Origin: Magnolia sinica
Taxonomy: Eukaryota > Streptophyta > Magnoliopsida > Magnoliales > Magnoliaceae
Length of the DNA stretch: 64,000 bases
Reading direction: 5' to 3'
Assembly: GCF_029962835.1 (NCBI RefSeq)
Contig: NC_080573.1
Span: forward strand, 37,937,001 to 38,001,000
Part shown: piece after piece, positions 59,811-64,000 of the stretch
How the letters are laid out: the number at the start of each line of letters is the position of its first letter
Position numbering within the stretch: the stretch's first letter is position 1
The notes under the pieces: model-generated
What the model was told of the DNA's origin: nothing
Seen by the model: only the letters and a program-made list of their open reading frames with translations
Databases searched by the model: none
Translations under genes and position numbers: made by a program

Positions 59811-60300
59811 CACACTAGATTTTACCAAAGATTCATAAAAGACTTTATTCTCATCTCTCATCCTTTATGTAATCTTCTTCAAAAGGATACTCCCTTTAAG
59901 TGGAATGAAGAATGCTAAAAAGCTTTCACTAAGCTTAAGGACATGTTGACTAGCACTCCCATCATGTAACTACCTAAGTAGAGTCTTCCTTTTGAAAATA
60001 TGTGCAATGTGAGCGATTATGCTATTAGGGCAGTGTTATGCCAAAGAAAAGAGAAGAAGCCATACATCATCTACTACATAAGTAGAACGTTAAATTCTGC
60101 CCAAGTGAACTATTCCACTACGGAGAAGAAACTCCTAGTCGTAGTATTTACCTTGGACAAGTTTAGATCATACTTGATAGGATATAAGATCATTGTGTAT
60201 AGTGATCATGGGTTGTTGAAGTACCTTCTTTCTAAGAAGGATACTGAGCCTCATCTATTACAATGGATCCTTCTACCCTAAGAATTTGACATAGAAATAC
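59811..60300 (+). pseudogene. OTA/Athila-like Gypsy RNase H
   Basis: Damaged connection sequence 59811-59990, then an open stretch 60000-60281: CNVSDYAIRAVLCQ (catalytic Asp in SDYA), IYYISRTLNSAQVNYSTTEKKLL (Glu) and IVYSDHGLLKYLLSKKD (Asp). The three acidic residues survive although the flanks are broken. Confidence 0.87.
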
Positions 60301-61620
60301 AAGATAAGAAATGACTAGAGAACGTAGTGGCTAACCATCTCTCTCAGCTTGTTGTATCAGATTCCATTGAGACGATACCTATAAATGACACGTTCCCTGA
60401 TAAACAACTTTTTAAAGTCACCCAATTACCTTGGTTTGCTAACATTGCTAATTATCTTGCTATATGTATCACGCCTACTCGCTGGAATGCGCGAGATAAA
60501 AAGAGATTTTTCACCAAGGTACGCAAGTTTTTCTAGGATGATCCATTCCTATTCAAATATTGCCCAGATTAAATTATCAGGAGATGTGTTCCCGATAATG
60601 AACATCACAGTGTCATCTCCTTTTGCTATTCTCAAGCTTGTGGTGGTCACTTCTCTACTAAAAAGACCACAACTAAAATTTTACAATGTGGCTTTTATTG
60701 GCCCACCATGTTCAAAGATATATATGAATTTTGTAAAGCATGTGAGTGTTATCAAAAATTGAGAGGATTGTCCTACAGAAATATGATGCCACTGAACCCC
60801 ATTCTTATCATTAAAGCATTTAACTGTTGGGGCATCGATTTCATGGGACCATTCCCCCAATCTTTTAAAAATATCTATATCATGCTCGCTGTAGATTATG
60901 TCTCCAAATCGGTCGAGGCAATTTAGTGCCGAAATAATGACCATTGCATGATCATTAAGTTCTTAAAATAAAACTCTTATCTCAGTTTAGAACTCCTCGA
61001 GTCATAATAAGTGATGGAGGATTTTATTTTTGTAATAGGTCATTCGAAACTTTAATGAAGACATATGGCATTTCACATAAAGTGAGTACCCCCAATCATC
61101 CTCAGATAAGAAGTTAAGCCAAAATTTTAAATAGGAAAATAAAATGAATACTTGAGAAAACGGTTAACCCGGATCGTAAGGATTGGTCACTTCGATTGAC
61201 TAATGTATTATGGGCTTAACATACGGCATATAAAACCCCTATTGAGATGTCTCCCTTTAGACCCATCTATGGGAAGGCTTGCCACTTATCTGTGGAGTTG
61301 GAGCATAAAGTGTAATGGGTAATAAAGAATTTTAATTTTAATCTTGACAATGCTAGCTCGCTACGTAAATTATAATTGAACGAACTTGAAGAAATATGGA
61401 ATGATGCATATGAGAACTCTAGAATATACAAGGACATGATGAAGGTGTTCCATGACCAAAACATTCTTTGAAAATCTTTTGAGCCTGACTAGAAAGTCCT
61501 TTTGTATAATTCTAGACTTCATCTTTTTCTCGGTAAGTTGCCATCTCGTTGGACTAGCCCCTTCAAAGTGAAAACGGTTTATCCTCATGGGGCTATCGAG
61601 ATAGAAAAACAATAAATGGC
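60301..61620 (+). pseudogene. OTA/Athila-like Gypsy integrase (plus element)
   Basis: Zinc-binding region with CEFCKACECYQ-like sequence at 60728-60760, then FNCWGIDFMGPFPQSFKN (first catalytic Asp) at about 60825-60870 and MLAVDYVSKSVEAI to a stop at 60926. The second Asp region (VIISDGG) lies near 60998-61020. The C-terminal block [21 protein letters not shown] lies near 61245-61305 and ELEEIWNDAYENSRIYKD near 61385-61440. Stops and frameshifts are frequent. The homologous site of the 35444-40437 insertion in the minus copy is at about 60850 here. Confidence 0.87.
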
Positions 61621-62336
61621 AATATTTTTGAAGTGAACGAGATTATGTCCATTCCTCTAATTGATCATGTATATCAGGATTAACCTTCTAGTTTGATGGA
61701 GGTCCGCTCACATTTACTTCTTTTCTTAGATTAGGATAGTTATGTTTGCTTTAGTCTAGTTTTGTTTTTCGTTTATTACTAATCCCTTTAGATGATGGAG
61801 ACTTCATATTGTTTCATTTTCCTTTCTCATGTACTATTTCTCTAACTCATTCCTCTTTTATTTTCCTCGTCTCATGTTGATTTTAGTATATATTTCTCAT
61901 ATTGAGGACAATGTAGATTTTAGGTTAGGAGTGAGATTAGATCGATCTAATCAGTATTTTCTTAGTTTTGAGCAAAAGTTTCTTCAGAAAATTTCCAATT
62001 TTCAATTTTAAAACTCTCTCTCTGTTTTTTTTTCTTCATAAGATTGATATATTGTGTAACTGAATATATTTTGAGTGTTATGATAAGATATAAAATAAAA
62101 TTTTGAAAATCTAGAGTTTAGTTAATTAGTATACTTTTAAATAGGTTCTTCTAATAAATTGAATAATAGAAAGTTTAAACATCATTTGAGTCTAGTTTAC
62201 AATTCACATCTAACTTATATTATGTGAAGTTAACTTGAAAAATCCTAATTTTGGCTTGATGATTACTTAAAAGTGATTAGGATCCAAGTCTGGAGATCCT
62301 TATCTACATTAAGTGTGTGTGTGTGTGTGTGTATGT

Positions 62337-62369
<33 letters not shown>

Positions 62370-62871
62370 AAGAACCAACTAGAAAACAGTTGAAAATGGC
62401 TACCTATTGCATATGTTTAAATGAGAAATCAATAAAAAAGAAGGAAAAGATTGAAAATAGTGTAAAAGCCATTAATGAAAAAATTGAAAGCTGGAAAGAT
62501 AAGTGAGAAGGAAAATAGGTTTGGAATCAGTAACTTGTGTTGATCTGTCCACTTAGAAGTGATGATTATGGTCAATAATGTGGAAAGAAGGTTAACTTAT
62601 ATGGATTATAAGTTGGAAGCCACTGAGCACAGTAGGAACTTGATGTTTGAATACATTCTATTAACCGGTTGATGAAAGAGAACTTAGCTTAAAAGGATCA
62701 CTAGTAACATTAGATTCTAGATTGATTGTATTCTGTTCTTATGTCTTTGAATTCTACTTATATATATATATAGGATTACACAGGATATTTTTTTTAATGA
62801 GAAATGTTTGAAAATTGAATGTTTGAAAAGCTATTCTTCACATGTTTTTTTAGGACAAGAAAAATGCTAGT
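61621..62871 (+). other. 3' internal non-coding region of the plus Gypsy
   Basis: It contains CTCATATTGAGGACAATGTAGATTTTAGG (61900 region, split motif), the block typically found after integrase in this lineage. A GT microsatellite lies at about 62313-62369. No conserved coding frame is visible, and no envelope-like ORF. Confidence 0.65.
62313..62369. repeat. (GT)n microsatellite
   Basis: GT run with two GTAT interruptions. Any translation is low complexity. Confidence 0.9.
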
Positions 62872-62880
62872 TGGGGGGTG
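62872..62880 (+). other. Polypurine-type tract before the 3' LTR
   Basis: TGGGGGGTG, preceded by GACAAGAAAAATGCTAG, lies directly before TGTTGAGTG. The equivalent position before 1620 has the same upstream block. Confidence 0.65.
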
Positions 62881-63177
62881 TGTTGAGTGTGAAATATTAA
62901 ATAGTTCCCCCTTGATATATCTTGGTTTTAAGAATATGGAAACGCTTAATCAATCTAATGATATATGTTTTCTATTGCGAGGTGATTTTGAGAGCTAAGG
63001 AGAAAAGGATGCTAAAGCAATGGTTTAATGCTCAAGGAATTATCAAATGGAGGATTGGAGAATTGGACCTATGGAGGTCAAGATTGAAGAATTGAAGAGT
63101 CAAATATCAAAGGAAACCAAATAAGAAAGGAGGAAATTTGAAGATGCAAAGTGTAGAAATTGACCCTTTAATAACAC

Positions 63178-63413
63178 CTTCGATGACCTCGAAGTAAGTG
63201 TTCAATGCCATCGAAGCCACCTCGATCTCATCGTAAAAATAAAGGAAAATGTTACTACACATATTCATACACTCTTCGATGTTGTCGAAAGAGTGTTCGA
63301 TTCCATCGAAGGATGTTCGATGCCATCGAAAAATTTCATAAAGTCGAAAGTCCATTGCTGAACAGTTTCTTATTTTCATCTGGACTCTTGGATGGAGTTT
63401 CGATGCCATCGAA
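63178..63413. promoter_or_regulatory. Array of TTCGATGCCATCGAA-type palindromes
   Basis: Perfect copies lie at 63316-63330 and 63399-63413 and diverged copies near 63179, 63208, 63272 and 63297. All are within about 300 bp upstream of the TATA box. The unit is an interrupted palindrome (TTCGATG, one base, CATCGAA). A sister unit TTCGGTGGCACCGAA occurs at 34544-34558, also upstream of a TATA box. Confidence 0.8.
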
Positions 63414-63468
63414 GCTATGATAGTTGTGTAAATCCAAGTCAGTTCTGAAGTTGGTGCAATCAAAGCCT

Positions 63469-63478
63469 CTATAAAAGG
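63469..63478 (+). promoter_or_regulatory. TATA box of the plus Gypsy LTR
   Basis: CTATAAAAGG, aligned with CCTATATAAAGGGG on the minus strand at about 34362-34381 in the related LTR remnant. Confidence 0.7.
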
Positions 63479-63636
63479 GTGATTTATGCTCTTTTAATGA
63501 CAAATTATGGTAGAAGAAGTAGAGCAAGGAGTTATGGAGCTTTAAGGAGTCCTCCCTCCTCTTCAATCCTTTAATGCTAATTAGTTTTTATCCTTTTCTA
63601 TTTGAGTTTTACTTCAATCATATCTATGGTTGGTTA

Positions 63637-63660
63637 ATCTCTTATCTATAATTAAGAGGT
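63637..63660 (+). other. Leader hairpin, fourth variant
   Basis: ATCTCTTA (63637-63644) pairs with TAAGAGGT (63653-63660), including one G-U pair, around a TCTATAAT loop. It lies about 168 bases after the TATA box. Confidence 0.55.
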
Positions 63661-64000
63661 AATGTTTGTAGTTCTTCTTAATGTTTAATGCTCAAGGAAT
63701 TATCAAATGGAGGATTGGAGAATTGGACCTATGGAGGTCAAGATTAAAGAATTGAAGAGTCAAATATCAAAGGAAACCAAACAAGAAAGGAGGAAATTTG
63801 AAGATGCAAAGTGTAGAAATTGACCCTTTGATAACACCTTCGATGACCTCGAAGTAAGTGTTCAATGCCATCGAAGCCACCTCGATCTCATCGTAAAAAT
63901 CAAGGAAAATGTTACTACACATATTCATACACTCTTCGATGTTGTCGAAAGAGTGTTCGATTCCATCGAAGGATGTTCGATGCCATCGAAAAATTTCATA

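Larger units (their letters stand above)
62881..64000 (+). mobile_element. 3' LTR of the plus Gypsy (runs off the window)
   Basis: It starts TGTTGAGTGTGAAATATT, parallel to TGTTGAGGGTCAAATATT at 1620, and shares GGTTTAATGCTCA with the other family members. It contains an array of TTCGATGCCATCGAA palindromes (63178-63413), the TATA box CTATAAAAGG (63469-63478) and the leader hairpin (63637-63660). From 63683 the promoter region starts again as a 660-bp tandem duplication. Confidence 0.83.
63023..64000 (+). repeat. 660-bp tandem duplication inside the LTR
   Basis: Sequence from 63023 recurs from 63683 with a constant 660-bp offset and only about four differences over the 318 bases visible. The unit includes the palindrome array, TATA box and leader hairpin. 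The second copy is cut by the window edge. Confidence 0.92.

Noticed and set aside
61829..62011. Short frame after integrase as an envelope-like gene
   Set aside because: Only 60 codons, no relatives recognised, and it overlaps the conserved non-coding TTGAGGACAATGTAGATTT block.
1..64000. An undescribed gene system such as a defence island or biosynthetic cluster
   Set aside because: Systematic reading of both strands found only retroelement proteins; no other conserved open frame supports such a system.

Overview
This is a plant nuclear window, almost certainly from a large-genome flowering plant. All recognisable coding sequence is LTR-retrotransposon gag/pol (Copia and Gypsy), and the elements carry plant-type primer sites, polypurine tracts and a chromodomain. 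GGTGGGCCCCACC-like stretches and GA/CT microsatellites recur throughout. I found no host gene, rRNA, tRNA gene or CRISPR. The species cannot be fixed from this sequence; a magnoliid-like genome is only a guess.

Layout. 1-3.8 kb: two head-to-head LTRs of one OTA/Athila-like Gypsy family, forming an old inverted repeat with a 200-bp loop. The right-hand LTR abuts the RNase H end and LTR of a plus-strand Copia (3.8-4.4 kb). 4.4-5.9 kb: microsatellites and AT-rich non-coding DNA. 5.9-34.3 kb: a three-level nest on the minus strand. A decayed Copia (LTR 5904-6294, pol 6.3-8.43 and 33.97-34.3 kb) was hit by a Sirevirus-type Copia (8440-33969, target duplication GATCC). The Sirevirus carries gag-pol and a broken env-like ORF, and its gag was in turn hit by a chromodomain Gypsy of Tekay/Del type (16651-31268, target duplication TTTAT) with 4.75-kb, nearly identical LTRs.

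34.3-49.0 kb: a minus-strand OTA/Athila-like Gypsy (3' LTR fragment, pol, gag, primer site, 5' LTR). It was invaded by a 5.0-kb solo LTR (35444-40437), a tRNA-type SINE (about 41842-41979) and a 2.1-kb solo LTR (43469-45608). 49.0-64 kb: a second Gypsy of the same family in plus orientation, head-to-head with the first. It was invaded by a solo LTR of the Tekay family (50584-58100, duplication GAAAG) that itself holds another solo LTR (54233-57310, duplication TCTGA). Its 3' LTR starts at 62881, contains a 660-bp tandem duplication of its promoter region and runs off the window.

Every pol has stops or frameshifts, so the elements look non-autonomous now. The most interesting signals are regulatory. 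Arrays of short palindromes sit just upstream of the TATA box in unrelated LTRs, and recur upstream of the Sirevirus env-like ORF. A hairpin about 170-220 nt downstream of the TATA box recurs in OTA/Athila LTR copies with paired base changes that keep the stem.
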